NCBI RefSeq assembly: GCF_001949145.1
Contig: NW_019091386.1
Span: forward strand, 642,810 to 706,809
DNA from: Acanthaster planci
Taxonomy: Eukaryota > Echinodermata > Asteroidea > Valvatida > Acanthasteridae
Length of the DNA: 64,000 nucleotides
Direction: 5' to 3'
Shown: piece by piece, positions 11,450 to 22,974 of the stretch
Layout of the letters: the number at the start of each line of letters is the position of its first letter
How positions within the stretch are numbered: the first letter of the stretch is position 1
Translations under genes and position numbers: made by a program
Notes under the pieces: model-generated
Databases searched by the model: none
The model's input: the letters and a program-made list of their open reading frames with translations, nothing else
Told to the model about the DNA's origin: nothing

Positions 11450-12409
11450 ATGGGGAGCGGGGAAGATTCATTCAAAACCCCACTTGCTGCAGACATCTGC
11501 ATGGGAGCAGGTGGTATTCTCTGCTGCGTCATCTACCTCTGGGTCATTGCGTCGGTGGCTCTCAGTCGCCGACTCCGGAGTGAGTCCAATTACTTTTTGG
11601 TCAGTCTATTTGTCCAGGAGTTGATCTGTGCCTTACCACTGACGCTTGGTGCTCTTCTCGGTTTCTTTACCCCGCATTCCAAACTCATTACTTTGATGAT
11701 ACAGTGTTCCATTTGGGTGGCAATCTTTGGCTATTTCTGGTCTTCAGCCATGGTGGCCGCTGACCGATACCTTAAGATTGCCCAGCCCATGCGTTACATG
11801 CGCCTCATGTCCAACAAAGTCTGTGCCTCTATCATTTTAGCTCAGTGGAGTGTGCTAGTCATTACTTTTATCGGACTGATTGCCGCCAGTCTGAATGACT
11901 TCAGTGAAACTTACATTTCAATGAACGAAGCCTTCTACAAGCATGATTATACATCTCGAATACTTGTGGTGATGAATATATATTCAGTGCCCAGTTTTTT
12001 GGCTATGACAGCGTTTCTCATTGGCCTGGTTAGCATAGCTAGGAGACAGCAGTGTCAGATACAAGCCGAGAGAATTAATCTCAGAAACATGACCACCCGC
12101 AACCCAGCCAACGATGCACAAGCTGGGCGACCTCCAACTACAAATTCATCTAAACTGACGTGGTACTTTTGTGTATACTTTGCCACAATCATTCTGGCTT
12201 GGGTCCCATGCATGATCACTTTAAACATTGCCTTCTTTCAGGCAAGTCAAATTTCGAAAGCATTTCGATTGACCACGTATATTTTTACCGGTGTTTCTAT
12301 TCTGCAAATGATGGTTGGAGCAATGTTTCTGACCTTCACACAGAGTGACCACAGACAAGTGCTACGTTATGCACTCAAAACAATCACGAACAAACTGAAG
12401 TGCACATAA
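11450..12409 (+). CDS. Odorant-receptor-like GPCR, subgroup A, intact (319 aa)
   Basis: The start is the ATG at 11450 (MGSGEDSFKTPLA), which aligns with MENGEDSF of the receptors at 15360 and 22975. The upstream TTG-initiated extension is not conserved. The protein has seven hydrophobic segments. TM2 is NYFLVSLFVQELIC, TM3 starts with a cysteine (MIQCSIW) and ends GYFWSSAMVAADRYLKIA, TM4 contains AQWSVLVITF, TM5 contains the proline in YSVPSF, loop 3 carries SIARRQQCQIQAERINL, TM6 ends LAWVP, and TM7 is VGAMFLTFTQSDHRQVL. The tail ends NKLKCT. DRY is intact, but NPxxY is replaced. There is no sequon at residue 4, unlike subgroups B and C. The presumed role is chemosensory signalling at the plasma membrane; the ligand is unknown. 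Confidence 0.92.
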   Translation: MGSGEDSFKTPLAADICMGAGGILCCVIYLWVIASVALSRRLRSESNYFLVSLFVQELICALPLTLGALLGFFTPHSKLITLMIQCSIWVAIFGYFWSSAMVAADRYLKIAQPMRYMRLMSNKVCASIILAQWSVLVITFIGLIAASLNDFSETYISMNEAFYKHDYTSRILVVMNIYSVPSFLAMTAFLIGLVSIARRQQCQIQAERINLRNMTTRNPANDAQAGRPPTTNSSKLTWYFCVYFATIILAWVPCMITLNIAFFQASQISKAFRLTTYIFTGVSILQMMVGAMFLTFTQSDHRQVLRYALKTITNKLKCT

Positions 12410-15359
12410 CCCAACACAACAACTGATTAAACTCTGGAAAATTTCACAGCTAAATGTCCCCAATTACGCATTCAGCCGAGGAAAATTTCCGTGTAATAGC
12501 ACATGTATTCCCTACACAAGCTAGAATTAATTCAAGTCTACAGATGAAAAACAAAGGTGCTCACACAAACAGCAGTGATTTGTCACACAACCGTGCTTGG
12601 GCGTGATCACATTCTACAAACTGTACTGGAATGGTGACATTCCCTTTATTTGTAATGGGTGAGGCAAAATTTGGAGATACATATAAGTTCTGTTGAAGGA
12701 AACTTCATCCCCCACTCGTGAATTTGGTATCACCGTGTTTCATGTACAAATTTTTTGGTAGCATGATGATCTTGTTGATGAAAACAGACAGTGAACACAA
12801 AAGGACAAGCAAAGCTACCAATACGGTGCCACATCGCAACCTGCTTCAGTCTAAAAACAATCCAAGTTTGAGTACGAGTTCAAAAATCAGAGTCCGAGTC
12901 CTCATTATCTAAAACAAATATTCTCCCATACATTACAAAATGGCACAAATAATGGATGGATCCCATAATGGGATGGGTCCCATTCGCGATCAGTGATTAC
13001 AAATATGAAGGAAACTATCTCCTAAAATGAGATCAGGAAAACCTGATATAGTATTCCTTTATCAAATGTTAGTCCCTAACTGTCACTGCCGAACCAAAAG
13101 GACTGCGCAGACATTACAACCATTGCCGGTACAGCATCAACCCTGCCACTGGCATCCAGAGTATTGAAACCAAATGTTGCCATTACACTTGTAGGCAAGT
13201 TCACATGCAGGGATTGTGCATGATTCCGTCCTAAGGCAAACTTACATGTAGGGAACATTACTCCCTTCACAGCAAACTTTCTCCGAGATCACAAAAATTT
13301 CCTGCACATTGCATTTGTCCCTAGGCATGGTTCAACACAATATGAACACTGAAAGGTATGAAAAACTACCACATCCTACAGTACTTCACAGAGAAGTTGG
13401 CTACTGTTACATGTGGAAGCAAGGAGCAGCCTTCCTTCCACTACGTACATGTACATGTACCTACCCAAAAAAGTAATGGATTTGGCACAAAACCACCAAA
13501 TCGGAAGTGATGAAATTACAGGTGAAAAGCAATTAATAATGGTCCTTGGTACTGGTAAGAATGGTTTCAATATCACTCAGCATGTAAGATAATTGAACAA
13601 AAATGGACCCCCCCCATTAACTGCAATCCATTTCCAGAGCCATCAATAACCTGGTGTCATGAAGACAGGCATGTTTCCAATATCAGACGATGCCTGGCCT
13701 TCTCTCAAGTAAACTGGTGAACAATGCTATGACCTGAATGCATGGGGGAGGGCAGAACCTCAGTGATGGCTGGCTTTCATTGGAGGCAGGTAAATCAATA
13801 GGATGAAGGCTGTCTCCTTTTTGAACTATCCCTTTTTGGGAGATGGCACTAACACGGCAGCTTGTGTGAGTGCTTCCGATGCAATCGTTGTGCTCTGGTC
13901 ACATTATGTTAAGTCTGTTCATAAATATTGGCTGCTGCTGTTCCATGAGCACAGAACGTTTCCCATGTAAGCAGCTGATGAGGTGAGACTCACACTTGCT
14001 CCAGAAACCCACTTCAACCAAACTGATGCTGCTTATTGCTTGCTGTGCTCATCGAAAAGAAGCACCAGGTCGTCTTGGGAATTGATAGTGTCCCACGTAC
14101 CTGCCATGAGAGAGTGGGCCTTTAACTCTTGGATGGACAATGCTCCCTACCAAACACAATGTGCGGGAGAAAACTATCAGCTTTATTTAATTACAGCGTA
14201 ACCCAATTGGTACTCCGAACCATTATTACCAGCAGCATGGAGGACTACTCACAGAATCCAAGAGCAACAGATGTGATGCAGAAGCGGCAAATTGCAGACA
14301 CATGTACAAGGTACGTGTATGTGCTAAGCAACCTTTGAGTATTGGAACTGAGAACCATGCACAGCTGCATACGAGTAAAAATCCCTTTAGTCAACAACAC
14401 AAGGAACGCATAACACTAAGAACTTGCGCCAAATTAATCAATGCCATTTGCGATTCTTCTGTTGCACCTTTCAGGAGTAACATCTAGTCCTACAGAGCCC
14501 ATTCAGCAATCTATGATCCGATTGGATTTCCTGCGATGACAAGAAAGTGACTACTGCCATCTGTTTTTACTTTCTAAAAGACGAAATGGAGATGGGCTCT
14601 ATTTTCAACTGAAGACAAACACGCATCGTCACAATCTCTACATCATTACATGTAATAACTGGTGATACAGCTGTTTTGTCTCTAAGAGCAGTGCACGTAC
14701 TCTGTGCAACACTTGCTTAATGTTTATTCCTGCACATCAAACTTTACCAAGCTGTTCAGCCTGCTGACATCAATAACAACTGTTTACAGGACTGGTGATG
14801 AACGGAAATACTGTGCTGCTTTTCCAAGTCAAGCCATCAGACAAACGCTGATCTTTGCCCATTATTTCAAAGTCAACTTGCCTTTGCAAGGACATCATGG
14901 CTGCCTGTTTCTGCTCGTTCTTGTAGTGATGGGTGTAGAAAGTGACCTTGTACGTAAACTCGGACTTGTCAATGTTTGGTGAAATAAACCGACGATCCAA
15001 AATACCAGACAAGTGGAGTACTGACACAATGGTGAAACGAGAGATTCCAGGGGGCTCACAACCATCATTCCATGTTGTCAGTGCACCAGAGTTGGGCCAG
15101 CATGACTAGTCAAGCAATCAACAGGGAAAAACCACAAGAAGATGTAGCTTCCAATGAATGGTCGGTGACGGTTTTACGAGAGGAAAACTCTGATAAGGCT
15201 GCCTTTCCACAGGTCTTTCTCAAACTGCATTTACTTGAACTAGTTTACAAAATAAAAGAATCTACACATAGGGTGCGTGAGGTACATGTAGGTGTTGTTA
15301 CCGACAGCATAAGGAGAAGATACGGTTTGTACATGTAGGTGTCTGTTTTACATTTTGGC
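12410..15359. other. Spacer, first copy of the duplicated block
   Basis: From about 12930 to the ATG at 15360 this spacer aligns with 20350-22974. For example, CCTAAAATGAGATCAGGAAA is at both 13022 and 20458, and AAATGTTAGTCCCTAACTGT is in both. It also aligns, more weakly, with 9650-11449. No coding sequence is evident. Confidence 0.55.
13630..13900 (+). promoter_or_regulatory. Conserved distal upstream block, receptor 15360
   Basis: GCCATCAATAACCTGGTGTC, AAGACAGGCATG, TGACCTGAATGCATGGGGGA and TCATTGGAGGCAGGTAA match the block at 9985 and, more closely, that at 21095. The distance to the ATG is about 1.7 kb. Confidence 0.3.
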
Positions 15360-16310
15360 ATGGAGAATGGGGAAGACTCATTCGAAATCCCACTTGCTGC
15401 GGATATCTGCACAGCAACAAGTTGCATTATCTGCTGCATCATCTACCTCTGGGTCATTGCGTCGGTGGCTCTCAGTCGCCAACTCCATAGCGAGTCCAAT
15501 TACTTCCTGGTCAGTCTATTTGTCCAGGAGTTGATCTGTGCGTTTATTCTTACGGTTATCACACTTCTCAATTTCAATTTACCTCTACACAAGTCTATTA
15601 TTTTGATGATGGAGTGTTCCATTTGGGTGGCAATCTTTGGCTATTTCTGGTCTTCAGCCACGGTGGCCGCTGACCGATACTTTAAAATTGCCCAGCCCAT
15701 GCAATACATGCGCCTCATGTCCAACAAACTCTGTGCCTCTATCATTTTAGCTCAGTGGAGTGTGCTGGTCATTACTTTCATCGGACTGATTGCCACCAGT
15801 CTGAATGATTTCAGTGAAACTTACATTTCAATTATAGAAGCCTTCTTTAACCGTAATTATACCACTAGAATACTTGTTGTGATGAATATATACTCAGTGC
15901 CCAGTTTTTTGGCTATGACAATGTTTCTCATTGGCCTGGTTAGCATAGCTAGGAAACAGCAGCGTCAGATACACAACGAGAGAATCAATCTTGGAAATAT
16001 TAATACCCAGAATTCCTCCAGTGATGCACAACCTCAGCATACACACTCATGTAAACTGATGCGGTACTTTTGTGTTTACTTTGCCACAGTCATTCTAGCA
16101 TGGGTCCCATGCATTATCACTCTAAACATTGTCTTTCTACATGCCAATCAAGTCTTGACATCAGTTAGATATGCCGCATATGTTTTGTCAGGGGTTTCAA
16201 TTCTGCAAATGATGGTTGGAGCACTGTTTCTGACCTTCACACAAAGTGACCACAGACAAGTGCTACGTTCCACACTCAACATAATCAGTAACAAATTGAA
16301 ATGCAGGTAA
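15360..16310 (+). CDS. Odorant-receptor-like GPCR, subgroup A, intact (316 aa)
   Basis: I start at the ATG 15360 (MENGEDSFEIPLA); the in-frame GTG 21 bases upstream is not supported by the paralogues. The layout is that of subgroup A: VQELIC in TM2, MECSIW and GYFWSSATVAADRYFKIA in TM3, AQWSVLVITF in TM4, YSVPSF in TM5. Loop 3 carries SIARKQQRQIHNERINLGN followed by a histidine-containing spacer. TM6 ends LAWVP, TM7 is VGALFLTFTQSDHRQVL, and the end is NKLKCR. Long stretches are identical at the nucleotide level to the gene at 11450 (TM1 and TM3-TM4), while TM2/extracellular loop 1 and the TM6-TM7 loop differ more. That pattern fits gene conversion or selection on ligand-facing loops. Confidence 0.92.
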   Translation: MENGEDSFEIPLAADICTATSCIICCIIYLWVIASVALSRQLHSESNYFLVSLFVQELICAFILTVITLLNFNLPLHKSIILMMECSIWVAIFGYFWSSATVAADRYFKIAQPMQYMRLMSNKLCASIILAQWSVLVITFIGLIATSLNDFSETYISIIEAFFNRNYTTRILVVMNIYSVPSFLAMTMFLIGLVSIARKQQRQIHNERINLGNINTQNSSSDAQPQHTHSCKLMRYFCVYFATVILAWVPCIITLNIVFLHANQVLTSVRYAAYVLSGVSILQMMVGALFLTFTQSDHRQVLRSTLNIISNKLKCR

Positions 16311-18973
16311 CCCTCCAGAACACAAGTGCGAAACAACTGATTAAAGTCAGGAACATGTTTAAGTTAAACATCCCCAGTAACCCATTCAGCCCAGCAAACT
16401 TGTGCATGTACGGCTTCAGACTCAATTTAAGTCAACAGATGATAGATCAAGGACATGAATGTTTCAGAGGGAAATTATTAACTGTGCACGTCCCATTTTT
16501 AGGGTCATTTGCATGCGTAATGAGGGCCATGGGAATTCGTGCCAGGCAAACGGCTACTTCATCTCATGAAATTTCTGTCTTATTTTCACTTTTTGGAAAA
16601 AACAATTCCTGCCCCAAATATTATCATTGTAATTTTTCTAACGTGTTGATAAAAATAAATTGAGAAATAGTGCCAGAGTGGTCAAAACTAGTGATTTTTG
16701 TGAAAAGCTCTTTTCGTAAGCAGTAGTTTCTTTACATTTTGATGTGATTTTTTAAGGCTCAAAACAAAGAATTCAAAGGTCTCCTGACGTTTTCCAAAGT
16801 GGGCCGTGGTGGAGAAAGGTGTGAAGGTTTTAGATTTGCTGACGATTTTGCCCCAGATTTTTTTCTTTTCCCAAACGGACGCGTTTGCATATTCACTCAG
16901 CATCGATTCTGTTCATCCCGCATAATCTTACAGCATTACAAGCATAAGAATTCAGTGGCTCGGGAACGAAAGACGAACTCAAAAGAACAGTAAGTTAACA
17001 TGAAGTTTATTATTGAAACCAAGGTCTATCTGTCATTATAAAATTGCCAGGAAAATGTTGAAATTTACAGTATATATCCCCAGTTTTACATGTACTATAT
17101 AAACATGAACCACTTGAAAGTCTACAAATGTACGAAAAGTAAGAAGTTGATGACGAAACTAAGCATACATGTACATGTATGTACACAATTAAGCATAGTG
17201 GTAAATCATGTTTCTTGCCATAAGTGTTAGGGAAGAACTCCTCCGACCGGAAACAATTCAGTTTTCAAACTATTTTTCCTATTTTATGTTGACAGGGGTC
17301 TGAGGATAGCAAAACAGTAATTTTGGGATAGACTCATCCTCAAGTCTTTTGGCCAAAGTTCAGGTCCATAAAGCCAAGTCCAAATCCATCACGGACTTGA
17401 GTTCAGACTGGACTCGTACACTAACCCAGTTTAGAAAGTAAAGAAACTCAGAGCAAGATTAATTAGAAAGTGCACTTGGCTTAGAGGCAGGTTTCACTGT
17501 CACTCAGAGGGCAGAGTTAGATAATCACAGAGTTGCCTCATTAGTTCCGGTCAAGTTTACAATCCATCAATTACCTCCTGTCAAGTAGTCAGGCAAGCTA
17601 ACTGGTACGATGAATTATCGCGTGACCTTAATGGGGGAGCCGAACGGTGATAACAGGTTTGTAAAGGTAGACAAATCTGTGTGTTGCAGATAGCCACCAA
17701 TGAGAATATTATAAGGGGAGGAAACAGCACCTGCCGTGTTCAGAGAGTAAGCCCACTCTTGTGTACAACTAGCTAATGGATTTTCTTCAAGTCACTTCAA
17801 AGGATTTTTCTGCTCCCAGAAGATGTAGAGTTTCTCAAATGAAAAAACTCATGATGAGCAACAAAAATGCTTGTTGAATTGAGAAGCGAAGCACCAAATC
17901 TTTTCATGGATTGACAACTTCAGTTACCCGTCGTGACACATTGAGCCTTTAATTGACAACCACTATGTTTCAACCTGTACAATTCTGAGTCTCAGAATTG
18001 GTGACATTGTCTCTACGCCATGAAATTGAAGCACTGTGGGTGTGCACATTCAAAGCAACAGGTACCTATGATGTGTGAGGAATGCACCTGGCTTTCAAAA
18101 ACTTCACGTTCTACTGAGCACTAAGACAGTGGTAAGTCCTGAGTTTTCTAAGGTCACCAACAAAGGCAGTTGCAACAGAACATGGAAATGGCCTCGAGAA
18201 AGCTGTGCATTGTTTGATAGGATTTTTCTAAAAGGAATTTTCCATGATGTTCATGTGCAGGACCATCAAGGAGGTTGGCTGAGAACTCTGAGCTCCCTGA
18301 TCGGAAGCAGAGAAGTGGTAATTGCTAGAGAATAACCGCACAGCATCAGATACGGTACTCTCCTGCAGCCAGATCGTCTGGGGATGGGGAGGGGGAACCA
18401 ACAGGGTCTCGTCAGTAGGCTGGCTGTTCCAGCTCCATCATGAATTGCTGTAACAATGTACAGAAATACTTCAAGGATTACTGGGTAAAATTGTGCTGAA
18501 CTCCTGATTCAGCGCCATCAGCCAACATTAACATGCAGTGATTTCCTAGACCAGACAAGGAGCTTTGGCATTTTTTTCACGATGTTATCATAAAAGCTAT
18601 GACTGTGGCAGGACTCATTGAATTTCCAGTGAAAAAGATTGTCATGGGCACACTAGGTCTGTTCCTTGGGCTTACAGAGAAACTAGATGACTAGAGAACT
18701 GGAGACAAAAGCACCTCACAACAATTACTCCATGCTTCTGGTGAGCTAGAATCAGCAAGCATAACTACAGATAAAAGCAGACTGCGGAGAAAAACCACGA
18801 AAGGGCCTTACTCTGAGTCACTGGTCTGTAAAGTCCTCAGGGATAAGCTTACCTCTAAATAAAAAGAAAAAACCTGGGAAGGCTTTATGAGGTAGGTGAT
18901 AACTTAATGGTGGTGGACAAAGAAAGGAACTTTGCATTTTAAAGTTGACAGTTGTCATGCTACCATTTTCAAT
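16311..18973. other. Spacer upstream of the first subgroup B receptor
   Basis: The part from about 17220 aligns with 24415-26241 before the second subgroup B receptor. Shared words include ACTCCTCCGACCGGAA-like sequence, a CAAGTCCAAAT-type stretch and TCTGCTCCCAGAAG. The part before 17200 is AT-rich and featureless apart from ACATGTAC words near 17166. Confidence 0.5.
17560..17660 (+). promoter_or_regulatory. Conserved distal upstream block, receptor 18974
   Basis: CCATCAATTACCTCCTGTCA, GTCAGGCAAGC and ATTATCGCGTGACCTTAATG, 1.4 kb before the ATG, correspond to 24735 and to the subgroup A and C blocks. The motif order is kept although the sequences between have diverged. Confidence 0.3.
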
Positions 18974-19945
18974 ATGGAAAACAATGGTACTCGTACTTTA
19001 ACACTGCCAATTATGGCAGAGATCTGCTCAACAATAGGGGGTGTTATCATCTGTCTCCTTTACCTCTGGGTCATTATGTCGGTGATTCTCAGTCGCCGAC
19101 TCCGGAGTGAGTCCAATTTCTTCCTGGTCAGTTTATTTATCGAGGAGTTGATCTGTGTCTCTATGATGACCACTGGTTTTGTTCTAGGAGGTGATTCGTA
19201 TCACTCCACTGTGACAGTTTTGGTGATTAGCTCGTTAATGTCAGTGGCAATCATTGGCTACTTCTGGTCTTCGGCCATTGTTGCCGCTGACCGATACTTC
19301 AAAATTGCTCGGCCCATGCGATACATGCGCCTCATGTCCAGCAAAGTGTGTGCCTCGATTATTTTGGCTTATTGGGGTGTGTTAGTCATTACTTTCATCG
19401 GCCTTACCGTTGCTAGCTTAAATGACTTCAGTGAGCCTTCCATTTCAATGAGCGATGTATTCCTCAACCATGATTTGATGACTAAAGACCTTATTCTTAT
19501 AAGTATATATTCCATACCAAGTTTTCTGGTCATGACAGCTTTCCTTATTGCACTGGTTGGCATAGCAAGAAAGCAGCAACGTCAGATAGAAGCCGAGAGG
19601 ATTAATCTCGGAAATATTGCCACACGTAGTCCAAACAATGACAACAACCAAGCTGTGCTACCTCAGCATGCAGGACCATCTAAATCAACACGGCATTTGT
19701 GCGTATACATAGCCACAATAATTCTGGCTTGGGTCCCATGCATAGTGACTCTGGACGTTTCAGTTTTTCAGGGCAGTCAGGCTTCAAACGCAATTAGTAC
19801 AGCGGTGTACACCCTGGTTGTTGCATCAGTTCTGCAGATGTTGTTTGGGGCACTATTCCTTACTTTCACACAAAGCGAACACAGGCAGGTGTTCTGTAAT
19901 GCACTCAAAGCAATCACTAATAAATTGAAATGTACAAAGACCTGA
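18974..19945 (+). CDS. Odorant-receptor-like GPCR, subgroup B, intact (323 aa)
   Basis: The start is the ATG 18974 (MENNGTRT, sequon at residue 4), aligned with the 26242 copy; a TTG start further up is not conserved. Approximate layout: TM1 15-40, TM2 49-72 (NFFLVSLFIEELIC), TM3 84-107, D106-R107-Y108, TM4 124-148 with W134, TM5 173-197 with P182, loop 3 198-239, TM6 240-262 with P255, TM7 276-299, and a tail ending NKLKCTKT. Loop 3 has GIARKQQRQIEAERINLGN, then a polar Asn-rich spacer. The TM7 end (FGALFLTF) replaces NPxxY. TM3 lacks the usual extracellular cysteine and loop 2 has none, so the canonical class A disulfide cannot form. The ligand is unknown. Confidence 0.93.
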   Translation: MENNGTRTLTLPIMAEICSTIGGVIICLLYLWVIMSVILSRRLRSESNFFLVSLFIEELICVSMMTTGFVLGGDSYHSTVTVLVISSLMSVAIIGYFWSSAIVAADRYFKIARPMRYMRLMSSKVCASIILAYWGVLVITFIGLTVASLNDFSEPSISMSDVFLNHDLMTKDLILISIYSIPSFLVMTAFLIALVGIARKQQRQIEAERINLGNIATRSPNNDNNQAVLPQHAGPSKSTRHLCVYIATIILAWVPCIVTLDVSVFQGSQASNAISTAVYTLVVASVLQMLFGALFLTFTQSEHRQVFCNALKAITNKLKCTKT

Positions 19946-22900
19946 ACTGCGCAAGAGTACAATAGCTGATTCAAGCTTGGATAATTTAAGATTTAAATAT
20001 TTTGAAAAGTTTTCATTCAAACATGCCAACTTTTTGTTGAATGTCTTATGTCAGGAACAGCTTATCTCATAAAAACAAAATAAAGCTCTCCTTTCTCCTG
20101 TTTAAAGCTCATGAATGTGAGTGTTTTGGTGAACCTTGCCTCGTTGTTAAATTTTCTGCATATTTTTTGTCCTGGGTTTTAATTCTACAAATGACTTGGA
20201 GCACTCTTTCTGACCTTTCTGACAGTGTGATCACAGACAGGTGCTATGTTCCGCACTGAAAACAAAAGAGTTCAAAATTGAGAGTCTGAGTCCTTCAAAA
20301 CATGTACATACACGTAAAAAAGAAATGTCCTCCCATAAAATGGTAAATTACAAAACGGTACAAATAATGGATGGACGTACATGTACACTCGGCACACACA
20401 ATGCAGAAATTGGGTCCCATTAACGATCAGTAATTCCAAATACGAAGGAAACTATCTCCTAAAATGAGATCAGGAAAACTTGACACGGTATTTCTTTATC
20501 AAATGTTAGTCCCTAACTGTCACTGCCAAACCAAAAGGACTGTGCAGACATCACAACCATTGCCAGTACAGCATAAAGCCTGCCACTGGCATCAGAGTAT
20601 TGAAACCAAACATTGCATTACACGTAGCCGAATTCACAAGCAGGGATTGCGTACGATACCTTTGTGTGTGAGGCAAACTCTACACGAAATGTTAGTTCCT
20701 TCTCAGCAAACTATCTCCAAGATCACAAATTTGTTGCACACCACATTTGTCCCTAGGCGTGGTCCAACTCCATGTGAACACAGAAAGGCATGCAAAACAA
20801 TCACATCCTACTTTAAGAGGGCTTGAAGCAAGTAACAATGCGCGGCCTCCATATCCAAAACACAAACACAGACAACGTCACAAAAGGTCCAAACTTGAGC
20901 CAAGTCGAATGTAGGCAGCAAAAAGCACCCCCCACAAAAAAAAATGGATTTGGCTCAAAATCACCATCACAACCAAATCGGAAGTAAGCGATTAAACGTG
21001 GAAAGCAATTAAAAAGGGTCCTTGGTACTGGTAAGAATGGTTTCAATATCACTCGGTGTGAAAGATAATTGAACCCCCCATTTAGTGTAATCCATTTTCA
21101 GAACCATCAATAACCTGTTATCAAGCAGACGGGCATGTGTCCAATTTGGGAGACACTTGGCCTTCTCTTTATTGGTGGACAATCTCATGATCTGAATGCA
21201 TGTGGGAGGGCAGCACCTCAGCAATGCCTGGCTTTCATTGGAGGCAGGTACTGTTAATCAATGAGGACGAAGGCTGTCTTCTTTAAGATGCTTCCTTTTT
21301 GGGAGATGGTACTTACACAGCAGCCGGGTCAGCGCTTATAATGCAACTGTTATGCTCTGCTCACGGGTTCTACAGTCTGTTCATAAATATAGACTTCTGC
21401 TGTTGCAACTGCACAGAATGTTTCACATGTAAGCAGCTGATCAAGTGAGACAACAGAGCTTGCTGCCATCAATTTCCATTCCCGTTTAGTGAGAACACGC
21501 GGAACAGTTCAACTGTACAACAGAAACCCAATTTAACTAAACTCGCGTTGCTTGTCCTCTTGTGATTGACAGTGTCCTGCTTGTCTGCCGTGAAGGTGTG
21601 AGCTGCCTACTCTTGGATGGACAATGCTTCCTACAAAATGCAACTGTGCAGGAGAACATACAGATTAGCTTGTTACAGTGGAATCCAACTGGCACTCTAT
21701 TGTGAGCCATCATTTAACGCTAACAATCCTGAATTCTCTGATTTCAACATGATTTCCATACACCCTAGGGGGTTAGGGTTAATAAGCAGAAGCTCTCCAT
21801 GAAACGTGAAGCAGAAGTGGCAAAAAGCAGATATAAGGTATGTGCAACCTCTGAGTTTTGGCACACAGAACCAACTGCAGCTGCATACGATTAAAAATCT
21901 ACGGAATCAAGAACCATAAAACGGCGATAAAAGGCACAGAACCGATGACACTTGCAATTCCTCTGATCCACTGCAGATCCAAACTCCACTGAGAATTACA
22001 AGCCAGCAGTCCCAACTGACCGAACCTTGTCACTATCCAGACCCATTTGGGATTGCACAAGCACCTATCACAAGTGGCATCTCAACAAACTGCCTGTATG
22101 GTGCCATTGGGATCTCCTTGCATGAACAGAAAGTGACTTCTGCAATCCTTTTCTACAAGACTGCATGGAGACAGGCTGTCCATTTCAACTGAAGATAGAC
22201 ATGCATACTGCCAATTCCCACATGTATCTCTACAGTACATAACACTTGTTCACACACCACCTGTAGGAGCAGTGCGCTGTGCAACATACATGTATGCTTG
22301 ATGTTTATTCCTTTATAATCAACTCCATCAATTTTTACCTGGCACTTCAATGACTCAAGATAGCTGTTCAGTTTTGTGAGGTCAATAACAACTTTCTACT
22401 GGAGTGGTGACAAAATAAAAGAATTAACCAGACAAAGCTGAGTCAGGCTGTAAAGACAAATGGCAAATGCTTGTCTAGGAATGTTATTTCAGAGCTGACT
22501 TTCCCCCCTTGCAAGGACAGAATGGATGACTGTTTCTGCTAACTCTTGTGATGGGTTTATAAAGTGACTCTGTCTGGAAACTCTGGCTCGTTAGTGTTCG
22601 GTGAAAAAAACACATGCTATTAGAAATACTGGATGAGGGCAGAACTGGGAACTCGAAACTCCAAGCAGCTCACAGCCATTATTCCAAGTTGTCAGCAAGC
22701 AAGAGTTGGGTCAGCGTAGCTGCCGGTACAGAGAAAAAACAAAACAGGGCGCAGCTCCCAGTGAATGGTTGGCGACGTTTAAGGAGAGGGAATCTTTGGA
22801 AATACTGCCTTCTTGCGGGAATTTCTCAAGCTACATTTACATGTATTTGAATTGTATAAAACAAAACAAACCAGGAAAGGTGTAAGAGGTAGGTGTTAAT

Positions 22901-22974
22901 AGCAGAAGTGTCGGCAGAAAAGCACTTGGCATAGATTTTTATCATTTTGTGGGTGTCCTGTTTTCATTTTCAGT
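19946..22974. other. Spacer, second copy of the duplicated block
   Basis: After a short 3' flank, bases 20350-22974 repeat 12930-15359 with substitutions and small indels. Coding content is absent. A fragment at 20160-20245 (TGGAGCACTCTTTCTGACCT, then a broken match to the TM7 end) looks like a small relic of receptor 3' coding sequence. Confidence 0.55.
21095..21360 (+). promoter_or_regulatory. Conserved distal upstream block, receptor 22975
   Basis: ACCATCAATAACCTGTTATC, AAGCAGACGGGCATG, GATCTGAATGCATGTGGGAG and TCATTGGAGGCAGGTA match the blocks at 9985 and 13630. It lies about 1.9 kb before the ATG. Confidence 0.3.
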
